Positions 13,401-25,571 of a stretch of DNA of 64,000 nt are shown here, one piece after another (the stretch's first letter is position 1; each line of letters opens with the position of its first letter). Where the stretch lies: NCBI GenBank assembly GCA_004352715.1, contig SCFE01000016.1, positions 365,563 through 429,562 on the forward strand. Direction: 5' to 3'. This DNA comes from Hofstenia miamia (Eukaryota; Xenacoelomorpha; Acoela). Position numbers and translations under genes: made by a program. Under the pieces are notes generated by a model that was not told the origin of the DNA, did not search any database, and saw only the letters and a list, made by a program, of their open reading frames with translations.

Positions 13401-16400
13401 CTGCAACATCCACATTTTTGCTTTTACTAAGACTAAAGCATCTGGGTTTTCATAAAGATTACCTGGAGACTGTATAATTTCTTAGTTCTAAGTAAAATCA
13501 CTTATGGATGTTCAATTTGGGGAGGGATTAACAATCAAATTGAGAACAAAATTGTAAACGTAAGATTAGGAGTCATTGATAAATACACCAGTATTAAAGA
13601 TAATATAAGATGGCAGATTGGAAGCTCTTCAAGGAAGTAAATGATTCAGATCGTAAATATCCTTTATGTTCTTTTATGCCCGTTAGAACCAACTATGCAG
13701 AAAGTAAATTACGCCGCAGACATGCGACTGGTGGAACATCAGTCAGCTTATTCCCAAGCAGAAACTTGCGATTTTACCGAAGATTCATTCGAGCTATGTT
13801 ATTTTTATTCTAGATGGTAATCTATAATTCAATAAAAGCTGTTATTTTATTCAAATAAAGAAGTGTCTATGAATTGCCGATGAGACAAAACATTAAAATT
13901 GCTTCTAAAATTTTGATTGAACTGTATATTTGAAAAATAACCGTAATAAATCTCTCAAAATCATGCTAAGGAAGCTCATATGTGATTAATAGGGCGAAAA
14001 AACTTTTTCAAATTTTTTTTGAAGAAAAACAATGTATGAATAATTTTGAAAAAAGCTCTTTAAAACCATAATACAAAAATTTTACAACACTTTTTAATAC
14101 CAGACTATTTGAGAACATTTATGCATTTTAGACTTAAAATGTAAACTAAAGCGTCAAGAGGAGGAGGCTTCGACTTATAAGCCTAGATTTTTCTGGGAGT
14201 CGTGGAGACGTTAGTGATGAAACAGTTTTCATGAGAATATCACTTTGCTCAAGACGGATTTCAAAAAACAAATTCTTCCAATATTTTTTCTGCCTATCGT
14301 GGGCAGNNNNNNNNNNNNNNNNNNNNNNNNNNNNNNNNNNNNNNNNNNNNNNNNNNNNNNNNNNNNNNNNNNNNNNNNNNNNNNNNNNNNNNNNNNNNNN
14401 NNNNNNNNNNNNNNNNNNNNNNNNNNNNNNNNNNNNNNNNNNNNNNNNNNNNNNNNNNNNNNNNNNNNNNNNNNNNNNNNNNNNNNNNNNNNNNNNNNNN
14501 NNNNNNNNNNNNNNNNNNNNNNNNNNNNNNNNNNNNNNNNNNNNNNNNNNNNNNNNNNNNNNNNNNNNNNNNNNNNNNNNNNNNNNNNNNNNNNNNNNNN
14601 NNNNNNNNNNNNNNNNNNNNNNNNNNNNNNNNNNNNNNNNNNNNNNNNNNNNNNNNNNNNNNNNNNNNNNNNNNNNNNNNNNNNNNNNNNNNNNNNNNNN
14701 NNNNNNNNNNNNNNNNNNNNNNNNNNNNNNNNNNNNNNNNNNNNNNNNNNNNNNNNNNNNNNNNNNNNNNNNNNNNNNNNNNNNNNNNNNNNNNNNNNNN
14801 NNNNNNNNNNNNNNNNNNNNNNNNNNNNNNNNNNNNNNNNNNNNNNNNNNNNNNNNNNNNNNNNNNNNNNNNNNNNNNNNNNNNNNNNNNNNNNNNNNNN
14901 NNNNNNNNNNNNNNNNNNNNNNNNNNNNNNNNNNNNNNNNNNNNNNNNNNNNNNNNNNNNNNNNNNNNNNNNNNNNNNNNNNNNNNNNNNNNNNNNNNNN
15001 NNNNNNNNNNNNNNNNNNNNNNNNNNNNNNNNNNNNNNNNNNNNNNNNNNNNNNNNNNNNNNNNNNNNNNNNNNNNNNNNNNNNNNNNNNNNNNNNNNNN
15101 NNNNNNNNNNNNNNNNNNNNNNNNNNNNNNNNNNNNNNNNNNNNNNNNNNNNNNNNNNNNNNNNNNNNNNNNNNNNNNNNNNNNNNNNNNNNNNNNNNNN
15201 NNNNNNNNNNNNNNNNNNNNNNNNNNNNNNNNNNNNNNNNNNNNNNNNNNNNNNNNNNNNNNNNNNNNNNNNNNNNNNNNNNNNNNNNNNNNNNNNNNNN
15301 NNNNNNAACTATTTTTTGCAAGTTCGTTGTAGTTCTTAAATGAAACGACTTCATGCTGCTAATGTAGCTGATCATGAAACATGTCAACTAGTTCGTCATC
15401 GTCTTAATAATAAGTTCGATATTCAGCTTAAGGTGATCCTATACTAAAAAATGTCAAAATTTTCAATTTTTTGATTTTGGTTGTTTTACATACTTTCAAC
15501 TATCTGTTAACTGCTGGTATAGCTATTTTTTCATGACGAATTATATAAATTAGTTTAATAGTTTAAAAGTAATTTTAATATGTGACACTTAAAATTTCAG
15601 AAACGATTTTCCTCAGTTGTCTCTGTGTCTTTGATTTTGACTTCAAAACCCCTTAAAAATTAAATCATTTTTGCTTATTCTATTATGTAGGAGATATAAT
15701 ATGAAAGAAAAAATTTTTTTGAGGTTAAACTGATCAAATACCAAAAAAATATTAAATGAAGGGGATTTTTTGCTTAAAACGTAGTTTTCTTAAAATTGCT
15801 AATTTTTTAAATGGTGCGATCAATAACTTTTGAAATAGAAGTCTGATTGACATGAAATTTTGTATGAGTGTTAAAATTCATAACATCAACTTACTGTACT
15901 AAAATCTTTTGATCTGATTATTGAAAATTATTTTATAGGTTGTTTACGTAATAAATGACCTTCAAAAATTTGCGTAATTTCAGGATCAGATACTTTTTTT
16001 CCATAAAAAAATAAGTATACACTCTTTGAGTTTGTTTTTAGTACAGTAAGTGCATATTTATGAATGGAATACTTATGTAAATTTTTATTTTAAAACTCTC
16101 TGTCAATTTAAAGTTATTGACCGCACCACAATATCCCTAAAATAGACCGGTTTGGTTCGTAAAAGCAGGACCAGACAGTAAATTTTGAAAATTACATAAT
16201 TACATATTTTTTTAAATTTTCATTCATTTTCAAACAAATAAACAATTAAAACTTAACTTTGAAAAGAAAACATGGCGTTTCTTTCTTTTAGTATAGGACC
16301 ACCTTAATGAATTCCGTCTTCTTTATAATAACATGTTAATTAATGTTGTTAATAACAGTTTATTTTCATGACCCGTTCTGGGCATAACTGAGTTAACTGT

Positions 16401-19400
16401 GCTAAGCAAAATTTAGCTCATCATTGTAAAGTGATTATCTCTCTCTCTGTTACTTATTTTCTTCATGTTAGGTGCAGCTAATATCTAAATTTCCTACGTT
16501 TTTGATGGGTAGAAAGCAGCCATTTATAAATACCCACATATTCAATTTTATATGTTTTGTTTGAAGGCTTGCGTATTCTTATCATGTAAAACATAGATGA
16601 AATTCGCGAGCTTCAGTAGTATGTCCGAATAATATCATTTTGTTTAAGTATGGTAGAATTCCCTTTTGCGATGAATATTAGACCGGTTGTCTGACCCTTT
16701 AGATGGTGAAGAAAGTTGAAGCACTATTGAAAACTGAAGAGTGAAATTGAGTCATAGACTAATATACTGACCATGGATTTCTCTATGCAAACATCTTAAC
16801 ATTAAATTCTAATCCTCTTGCGCTATTAGTAATAAGAAAACGGATTGCATATCTCTTACATCCAAAATACGAATACAAATTATAGTTATATGTATTTCAA
16901 ATATTTTCTAGAGCTTCATTACTATTATAAGGCAGAAATAAGAAATTTGACATTTTTCAGGAATAAAGTAGCTATGAAATAATACATTTGTTAGAGAACG
17001 CAAAAATTGCAATCTGCCAAGAAATTAAAGCAACTATTGGCAAAAACTGGTGAGACCATTCCATAGTATTATAGATTCTTCGATGTTAAATGTCAGGAGT
17101 CCACATCCCCATGATCATGACATGATATACGTCCCTTAGTGGCCGCACTAATTTGAATTATATTTTCATTCAGAAGGCACACTTAACAAGGTGTTTATAT
17201 CAGTTAATTTTCGCTTATTTTATATTTTGAAATATAAACTAGTATATAATTGCATGCATCAATAACTTCTTATATGAAAATTATGCGTGTTTATTTACGC
17301 ATTTTGAATTGAGCCGTGTTTATGGATGTATAGCAAAATGCGAATTCCACTGCTGCTAGTTGGAATTTCGTCTGGTAACGCTTAAATTTTAATCAAATCT
17401 GCAAATTGACTAGTGCTGTTTGGGAATCTCGCTGCGTTTATTACTCTCTCGTCTGTCATCGTATGGTTGACGCATGATTGAGCATGTGCTTGTTATTGGA
17501 CGATGAATTATGTAACGCTATTCTCCCTTCTTCCTATTAATAAAACACTTTGTTTATTCAACTGTGATTTGAGCTCTGATTAAAATAAAGTTTTTGAAGT
17601 TCAAATTGTTTTAGCGGTGAATCAACAAAACTTCTCTAAACTACTACTATTTTATCTTCTTTTGATTTATTTTGGGATTAGCAAAAAATTCACTTTATTC
17701 ATTTGTTTATGAAAACCGTCTTATGCTACAAAAGTCTTATCAACGTTGTGAAACATTGTAAAATGTTATTAGTGATTGGTAAGAACACGTTGGCAATTTA
17801 CTTGTGAATGTCTCTTTAGTTTTAGGTTTGATGTCATAGAAATCATTTAACCGATTTTATTTTGAACATTAAATGATTCATTGATTGTTCGTAAGTTTTT
17901 TTGTGACAATTTATTCAATTTTGCACAGCGCAAATTTGTAAAAAAAACTTGGAATGTTTTTCAAGCCGTGATTTCATTCTCGAGATGATCTAAATTCTAA
18001 CATTGCTTGAAATTAGCCCCAGTTGTTCTTAGAAAAGCAGCATGTAACTAATCTATTGAGCGAGCATCTTTGCAATATTATTAATTAAAATTTCTTGGAA
18101 AAATGCATTTCTCGGGATAGTTTTTTAAATATGCTTTAAGTTAAACATAAATTTCTAAACAATCAATTCTTACTAAACTAATATGATTAAATGTTTATTT
18201 ATGGAGGTTTTCATGCAAAATTCTGTACTTCGACCATCAATAATGTTTACTCTTTGAGGCTTGTTGGTACATGTATGTTCCACCTAAACAAATCCTTTTT
18301 CTATAATTCACAGTAAATTTGTATTTCGCATGACTAATCTAATGAAAATGACAAGTTAAGGCATTTATAAAGTTTCAGCCAATTTGCTAATTGCTCCTCA
18401 AACTTTTTGTCTTTTCTACTTGAGCATTATATTCCTGTTTGATCAATCGGATCACTGATTTGGAAATAAATATAATTAACGGATAATGTTAAAAAGTGCA
18501 TTTGTCAACCAATTTGTGTGAAAAATATTATATTGATCCTAGTTTCTTGCCTTTCATTTTGACTCCCTTAAGGATTGCAGGTACATATATGTACCACCCT
18601 AGTGCAGCGTCATACATGCATTTCAAAATTTAATTTTGGTGTTAGGGCACTTGTGCCATCTGCTTAATGCAAATCATACGTTTTTACTACTGAAACAGCT
18701 TTAGTTTCTTATGGGCTCTAAAGAATTAACCAATGTCAGGTGTATTTTTACACTATTTGGAACAATTGAAGTAATACTATTTAACAAATATATTGTATTG
18801 TCAATCATAGACAATCTTCTAATAATGATCTGACCTTATTCAATATACTCGGATTTTAAGGATATTCCTCTCATGTATCAACTTCTTTTCAATGTCACCT
18901 AAATTTTGCATTTCTCTTTTATATGAGCAAATGTTTTCTAATACCCAAGGAATTTCCCCCAAAGATAGAGGTCACATTGACCTTGTTCTATTTATAATTA
19001 AACTTTGTTTCAAATAAAGTCTTGTGAATAGAAACTTACTTGCTGTTCAGATATTAACTTCATCCTGTAGGGCATAATAAGTTTCTTTTTTGAAATGTCT
19101 GTATTTTATATAATCAGCAGTAACACTCAAAATTCAAATATACAATTTTCGGTAGCTTCCTAATTACTTTCGGCGTAAAAGATAAAATTGACACATTTAA
19201 TAAGTAAGGTATTGTAAATTGAGACTTAATGGCGTCCAAGAATGCATAGCTTCAGGTAAACCAGGACAATTCGATTAGATTGGGACACATGGTCTCATCG
19301 TAAATAATAGTTCATTAATTTTTTATATTTCTATTTTGGCTACATGTTAGCCTTGGCTGCGGGAATGAGTTTATTTAAACAAAATTCATCTAATTAGCCA

Positions 19401-21715
19401 ATTGGTCTTGAATTGCGCCTTATAATCAATTCCTTTCCATTAAAATTTACCAATATTACAATTTGCATATCTTCTAGTTTTACTACTAATAGTTACAATT
19501 TCAAAGCATTTCTTTTCATAGTTGAAGAACTTATAAAATAATGCCTATGCTCATATCTTTTTTTTTAAATATAGGATTTTATTTAATTGGTCCATTGTTT
19601 TTGGATTGCATACTTGTAACAATTGGATTGAATTTAGTAGTAAATGGAACGGTGGTCTTTGCTGTGATAATTGAAGATTTGCAATTAACCCTATTACATT
19701 CATGTAAATTGATGAGACCTTATTATATTAAAACAAGTCGAATAAAACCTTACATTGAACTATTGCTACTTATATTTCCCTAGATCAGCCTTGTTTTACT
19801 TGGATTAGCCTATGAGCAAAGTATAAAAATGGTTAATATCGCTGTGTATGCGGCGATAAAACGTGTTTATAAACATAGCTAATTAAATTTTAAAAAGTTT
19901 TCCAAGTAATGGTGAATATGCAGGATCTGATTGGAAATAGAGCATTGCAATTTACTTGCAATATCTTCAGTGCTGTTATACAACAATTTGAGGTCGCTGA
20001 TTGAAAATGCATTTGTAGTAAGAGGTCTTCATATAATGTAAAAAATTCCTCTGGCCACTTTGCTTTGTTCAATTTTGTTTAGTCTATTGAAGAGGATAGT
20101 ATTCCAAACATCGAGATGTTAACATTCCTTATAGATAGATGAAGGTTTGAATAGTACAGAAGGGTTGGTTTCGCTCGAAATAATTAATGAATTTTTTTCA
20201 TCATTGACTTGTAGAAATTACGTTTTTTGATATCTTCGTTGAGGATTTCTGAAAACACGCTCAGGAATATTTCCCTTTATTGAATGATTATGGTGCAATA
20301 TCACGTATTGGTACTAAATTTTGTCTGCTGTGCATAGTGCGGATTTAGCTGATTTAGACTGGTTCTGCTAGAAACTCATGCTTTGCTGACCGATAAGAAC
20401 TGCTTTCAACGTTTATTGTTGCATGAGCATATGTGATGCACTTAAGCATTTTGTTATGTGTTATGGTATTCTTGGCCTACATCCCATGTTAGTTCTGGTA
20501 ACTGTGGTTCACACTTTTATGGAGATAAGAATGGCATCAACGTATCTACCAGCCACTTAAACAAGATATTGGCGCAAGCATAGATCGATATGGTAAATAT
20601 ATGATGGTTGTGCTTTTAGTTCAAGCTAATTTATTGCTTTCACATAGTTTACTTTATCATTCTACAATCAGGAGTTATATTGAATTAAAGCATAGTTTTA
20701 CCTCAGAATGGAGAACTTTAGATAAATTTCTTCACATGCTCTAAGGAAAGTTGTAATTTTTTAATATTGTCAAAGTTGAAATGCCTTGTTTTGCAAGAGG
20801 ATCGAAATGATTTTGTAACTGTATCAATTTATTGTAGAAAGTAATCATATAAGAAGACCATTTAGAAAGTTAATCAGGGAACGAGTTAAGTTTTCATTGT
20901 CAATGCATACCATTCCTTTTCGGTTTATTGAAAGAGGCTCAATGGGCTTTTAGGGCTTCCTAAATTTTCCAGGTTTTCATCGCATTCTCATTCAGTTATG
21001 GGATTATCGAAGGTGAACTTATCCATGATGTGACCGCTATGTAACTTCGATCAATTGAGTTGAACTTAAAATGGTGATAGATACTTTTCATGAATAATAT
21101 CTTGTTTCAACAAATTTGAAAACACATCTTCCATGTGGTCTCTTGTTATGAATTAAGTGATAAACAATTTATTGGATTGGTTGCAATTAAATGGAATATG
21201 TACTGTAATTTGTATTTAATGAACTAAGAGATCATATTTAGATTCTTGCTGAATAAAATGTAAAACTTTTCTGAAGTTATATAACTTTTATATCGAATAT
21301 TCAATATGAAGAAAAGTAAAACTAATATTAATTAATTCTCCATAATTTACTGACAACAATTATTTTAAAATCTGTATACATAATTAAAATTTGTTTGTTG
21401 ATTTTTAATTATTGGCTTTATATTCTACTTAATTGTTTATTATTCCTTTCAAATGAGGTCGCAAAAGGAACTAGGTCACATAAACTGTGTCAAGACAGCT
21501 TATCAAATTCCCAATCCAATTAGCATTATTTTTTTCTCAGTTTTATTTTCAAAATAAAATTTAACAGCAGTGTTTCCAATTTCGCTTCTTTCTATGTCTT
21601 GCATTTGCAGGCAATGCATTTCAGTTATTTTTTTTGATAAACGTTTGTAATTTTTTGATATCTTTTTATATTCTTTGCGTAGCACATTTGATCTATTGTA
21701 TCTTTAGGGATATCA

Positions 21716-21790
<75 letters not shown>

Positions 21791-24700
21791 TTCTTCTCAC
21801 AGCTTCATGCTGGTATCCCTCTCAGCTCGGGGAACTCATCAGTTCCCAGGGAGTCTGAGAGCTTTCCTCAGGACTCTAGCTGTTCCTAACAATGCTGCCT
21901 TCTGTGCTACTGCTCCTCCCCCCTTTGGTACTCCCAACTATCTCTTATGCTTCTTACTCACGGCTCCTAGTCCTCATACAACTACCGGGACTACTTCAAC
22001 TTTCTCTATATTTCACAGCCTTTCCATTTCCTCTGTCAACTCCCTGTACTTATCTATTTTCTCTTTCTCCTTACTTTCTACATTTCTGTGCTTTGGTCTC
22101 TTTGTCTACCACTACAATGTCCGGCCTCCGTGCTTCTTTCACTTTGCTTGTCTGGATGTTGAAATCCCACAGTATCTTAGCCTTATCATTCTCTATGACT
22201 CCCTGTGGCTTGTGCTCATACCACTTGTCTCCTGCTTCTAACCCATGCTGCCTGCTCAAGCTCCAATGTACCATTTTTCCTACCTTGTCATGCCTGAACT
22301 TATATTCATTCTGCGCCAACTTCTCACATCCTGCTATCAGATGATCTACTGTCTCACACTCTTTCTTACATAGCCTACACTTATCACTTACTTCTGCTCT
22401 TCTGTCTATATGCTTCTTCACCCAGTTTGTTCTTATTACTTGCTCCAGTGCTGCCATTATCAGTGCTTCTGTTTCTCTCTTCAGTCCTGCCTTCTTTAAC
22501 CACTTGTTGCTCTCTTCTCTATCACTTTTATTCTCTTCTAAATTACATTTTACATCTACAACAAACTTTTGAATTTATTTTTCGCAAAGACTAGGTCAAA
22601 ATTGTTTGTTTCAGTAACGTCCTCCATTATCCTGCCCCTACAATGGTTCATGTTAAGATTTCTTAAAAAATATCGGAATAGATCTCTTCTAAAAAATCTG
22701 GAAACCCATTATCTAGACGTAAAATTTAATGTAGATGCGAATAAAACTAGTTTGAAGCCAATCCCACATTATTCGCTAAGCAATCTAAGTTTTCACAATG
22801 GTGTGCCCCTTAAAAGGTTTTTTTATTAAAAAAATGCTCAAGATATGAGTATATTCAGAAATTGCAATATGGATGTAACCTATTGCTTAATCTATTTCAC
22901 ATATACCAAAAAAATCAGTCGTTTTCAAAAAAATTTTGCTTAATAATAGTAATAGTATGAGCACAAAAATATTAAGTGCCATTATAATAGGTGATGTGTA
23001 TTGAGCGCCATTATCATAAAAATAACTATTGTTATTATCAAGTATATTTGTAAATTTGGATATCGTGGGATATCGACACATCTATGGGGAAGTGCGCTTC
23101 CCTGTCATGGTGAAAACATTATTCCCGTGCTTTTCGCAAAAACTTCCAAATCCTTCCCATTGCTAGTGTTCCGATAATAAATTTATTTTGTTTTCTGTAA
23201 ATAGACCGTCCACATTCTGTTCAGGTTTCCCTTGCGCGAAGTCAGAAGTCGCCGCGCAAAAAATTGTTTAGAGAAACTTTCTCAATTGTAAAAAATGTCT
23301 GGGTTCTAATTATGTCTGTTGCTTGTGTAAGAAATATACAACTGTTTTGCCGCGGAGGTTTATTAAAAGTTTAGTGTTTTGCAATTATCTTAAGCTTGCA
23401 CAGGAGGCCTGTCACTCATTTATTATTTAAGCGCAGTGTGAGTTAATTTGTCAGATTTGTTTAAGCTTCAAATAAAGCGTGTCAAAGACGCCACACTCCA
23501 CCCAAACCACCGCTGCGTTTGCTTTCCTATAATTGTTTTTCGAAGCGTCGCAGCCCACTCTTTCATCTAGACTATTATCTGACTATATATCAGACTAATA
23601 AAGCACGCCCTTCTGCTCAAAGTCATATTGTCTCGTTTATCAACCACTTTGTATTTGCACCAAAATACTATCTTTCTTGCCATTTACCTAGTGCAATGTG
23701 TTAATTTATTTCATCAATTGCAAACAGTTTTCATTTAAATGCTGTAAAAAAATTATTATTTGTTATTTAATCGCTAAATTTTCTTAATATGATTTATCAT
23801 ACTATCAATGGCGTAGTTTTGTCATTTGCACTGTTCATTACATCGTTGGAATCAGTTGATCTTGTCTGATGTGATCTAAACCGGATCTGCTGTTATTAAA
23901 ATCATTTTGTAATATTTTTAAAGTATTTTTATAAAAATTAATAACCGGTTTTCTCCGATCTATTTTTCCATTCGGATTTTACTTTTTTCCGATAAGTACA
24001 GCTGCACATCTTAAAATCCTGATTCTATTCCAACTACGATTAATACAAAAGCGCAATGATTGATATTTCATCAAACGTTTGATTTTGCGTATTAAATCCA
24101 TTTGATCTTGAGAAAAAATGATGATTATATACTGAGATTTTGTTCTGCGTGCGTAAACTAAAATATTGTTGATGTAAATCGCATATGAATTCTTTTAGTA
24201 AAGTCGTAGTTAAAAATCGTTTAATGTTTTAAAGTGAATCATATTTTTTTCACTCAATCCAGTCCAAACAACTTTCACCAACCCACCTAAGAACAATTTT
24301 TGAAGATTATATCTCTATTATGTTGACACATAGGTTTTTACCAGAGAATTATTGTAGCAATTTGATATTTTGTTTTTTCAGCTTTTAGAACGAAGTTCAT
24401 ATTCATATACGAAACCAATGGAGAACAATTATTGCATTGAGTAGTAGAGAATGGAATGTGATGGTAGAACAATAAGCCTTTGTAATTTTAGCAGTTGTAG
24501 AATGTATCTGACTGCTGCGTTTAATTTAAGCTGCAATAAAGAGAACATGAATTTTTTCGATTAATTAAATGATGCCAAGATAACACAATAAACGGCATCT
24601 TTCTCATTTTTTTCTTTCTTTAAGCAGTCTGCTTAACAATTTTTTATGTAAATTCAATGAGATTATCATTATTCTTTCAAACAAAATTCTTTCTTGGGTT

Positions 24701-25533
24701 TGATTATCTACACGGGCTTCTGTTTTGTATTTTCACCATGATATAAAATATTTTTCGCCGTTTGCTTTTTATCAATTTGAGTTAGAGTGATATGCATATC
24801 ACAACATTCTATTAATTCCTATCATATCGTTTAAATGTTATTGTTATTTAGATGAGTACCGTATAGAAAATGTGTTTTTCACTTTGACATTCTAGATGCT
24901 ATTTATCAGTGTATGTATCATTTTGGATTGTGTGGTATCACTCATTCCCATTGCATTCACCACCCCAGTATTTTAGTGGGCAGGAACTAACATGTGACTG
25001 GGGCAGTGTTATAAGCAACTCAGCTAGTTTATATGTAGGCTCGGCCAGGATAGTCTAGGCGCTGCTCGACTGCTAATTTATGATTGACGGCGGCCTAAAT
25101 CAGCTTTTCGGCCTAATTTAGTGCAGTGAGAGTGGAAATGCCGTATTAAACAATTGACTATTTCCTTTAACTTACTTCTTTAACACGTTTTAATTGCAAC
25201 ATCTGTCATCTAGACGTGTTTAAAACTCGTTTTTCAAACCGGCTAAGTTTGTTTCTTTACAGTAGACATAAGGCTCGGCTTAGCTCGCAACCCTAAACTG
25301 TGACATCAAGGAAGCAGCTGACATCACAGATTTCAAATGTTTCTCATATTTTGTCAAATTTGATCAAAATCGAAGTTATGCCGTGTGACAATGGGACTAT
25401 GGGACCAGAACATTTCATGGGAATGGGATTAATTCCGATACTGCCAAAAACTGTCAATAATGCCTTAACTAAGCTGTTTGCGTTTCTGTCTTTACGCATT
25501 TTGGATTAGGGAAAAGTATGTTAAAGCATGGCC

Positions 25534-25571
<38 letters not shown>

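Noticed and set aside
14166-14187. AGGCTT...AAGCCTAG as a second Helitron end
   Set aside because: CTAG overlaps the hairpin instead of following it by about 10 bases, and the sequence continues identically in the other copy.
19541-19783. 80-codon hydrophobic open frame
   Set aside because: AT-rich DNA translates into Leu/Ile-rich peptides by chance; no start context, splice signals or family motif.
21807-22344. Plus-strand frames of about 145-150 codons
   Set aside because: Antisense shadows of the minus-strand LINE copy at 21790-22533.
23390-23700. Solo LTR
   Set aside because: TATA and AATAAA-like elements are present, but no TG...CA limits, target duplication or second copy could be identified.
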